From: an uncultured Thiomonas sp.
GTDB taxonomy: Bacteria > Pseudomonadota > Gammaproteobacteria > Burkholderiales > Burkholderiaceae_C
DNA: 13,255 nucleotides
NCBI GenBank assembly: GCA_937927695.1
Contig: CALBRU010000001.1
Coordinates: 1-13,255, forward strand
Reading direction: 5' to 3'
Position 1 is the stretch's first letter, and each line of letters begins with the position of its first letter. The notes below the pieces were generated by a model. That model did no database searches and was not told the origin of the DNA. It was given only the letters and a program-made list of their open reading frames with translations. Shown here one piece after another: positions 13,025 to 13,255 of the stretch. The position numbers and the translations under genes were made by a program.

Positions 13025-13255
13025 TCAAGCCGAGGCCGAGGCAACAGCGCGACTGCGCTTGCGGAGGGTTTCGAGAAAGCGCGCGATCCTGCCGATGGCT
13101 TCCGTCAGATCGTCGGCATTGGGCAAAAAGACGAGCCGGAAATGATCGGGCTGCGGCCAGTTGAAGCCGGTTCCCTGCACGATCAACACTTTTTCCTGCG
13201 CCAGCAGGTCGTAGGCGAATTGCTGGTCGTCCGCGATGGGGTAAATCTTGGGATC
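13025..13255 (-). CDS. alaA: Alanine-synthesising aminotransferase, C-terminal 76 residues (runs off right edge)
   Basis: Only the 3' end is present. It reads DPKIYPIADDQQFAYDLLAQEKVLIVQGTGFNW, then PQPDHFRLVFLP and a final helix EAIGRIARFLETLRKR. This matches the C-terminal domain of the fold type I glutamate-pyruvate aminotransferases AlaA/AlaC; the QGTGFNWP-x-PDHFR stretch, with the conserved arginine that binds the substrate carboxylate, is diagnostic. The PLP lysine lies outside the window. Burkholderiales commonly place this gene immediately before hom, which fits the 18-base gap here. AlaA versus AlaC cannot be decided from this fragment, though the sequence looks closer to AlaA. Confidence 0.85.
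   Translation of the reverse strand, partial: DPKIYPIADDQQFAYDLLAQEKVLIVQGTGFNWPQPDHFRLVFLPNADDLTEAIGRIARFLETLRKRSRAVASASA

Overview
The window is 13.3 kb of GC-rich, densely coding bacterial chromosome. I read it as a betaproteobacterium of the order Burkholderiales, possibly a Thiomonas-like sulfur oxidiser. The basis is gene order: methyltransferase/gloB/mltD on one side and alaA-hom-thrC followed by molybdenum-cofactor genes on the other are both arrangements I associate with that order. The genus is a guess. Every gene I support has a recognisable family. I found no phage, IS element, CRISPR array, tRNA or rRNA, and no convincing evidence of an undescribed multi-gene system.

Left end (1-3380): a minus-strand gene runs off the left edge and resembles the N-terminus of an M29/AmpS-like aminopeptidase. 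Next comes a SAM-dependent methyltransferase, also minus strand, that appears cut off after about two thirds of its usual length. Starting almost on top of it on the plus strand is gloB (glyoxalase II), followed 6 bases after its stop by mltD (lipoprotein lytic transglycosylase). These two look co-transcribed.

Middle (3395-7134): all genes are on the minus strand. A MAPEG-family membrane protein overlaps a CaiB/BaiF (family III) CoA-transferase by 8 bases. Upstream of this pair a clear rho-independent terminator (about 5076-5109) closes the previous operon, which encodes a small DUF3311 membrane protein and an SSS-family sodium:solute symporter resembling the monocarboxylate permease MctP. 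The 196-base gap upstream of DUF3311 carries two operator-like inverted repeats and a leader hairpin, and is the best place in the window to look for transcriptional control.

Right part (7135-13255): minus strand. In transcription order: alaA (3' end only), hom, thrC, mobB, moeA, moaD and moaE, then a separate exported DsrE-family gene. From hom to moaE the genes overlap by 1-4 bases or are 3-4 bases apart, so this looks like one operon joining homoserine/threonine synthesis (hom, thrC) with the end of molybdenum-cofactor synthesis: MoaD/MoaE make molybdopterin, MoeA inserts molybdate, and MobB is a GTP-binding accessory protein. The transcript probably begins beyond the right edge, at or before alaA.

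No gene-free stretch exceeds 300 bases; the longest is 6939-7134. The long plus-strand open frames opposite mctP, thrC and hom are antisense shadows produced by high GC and are not annotated.
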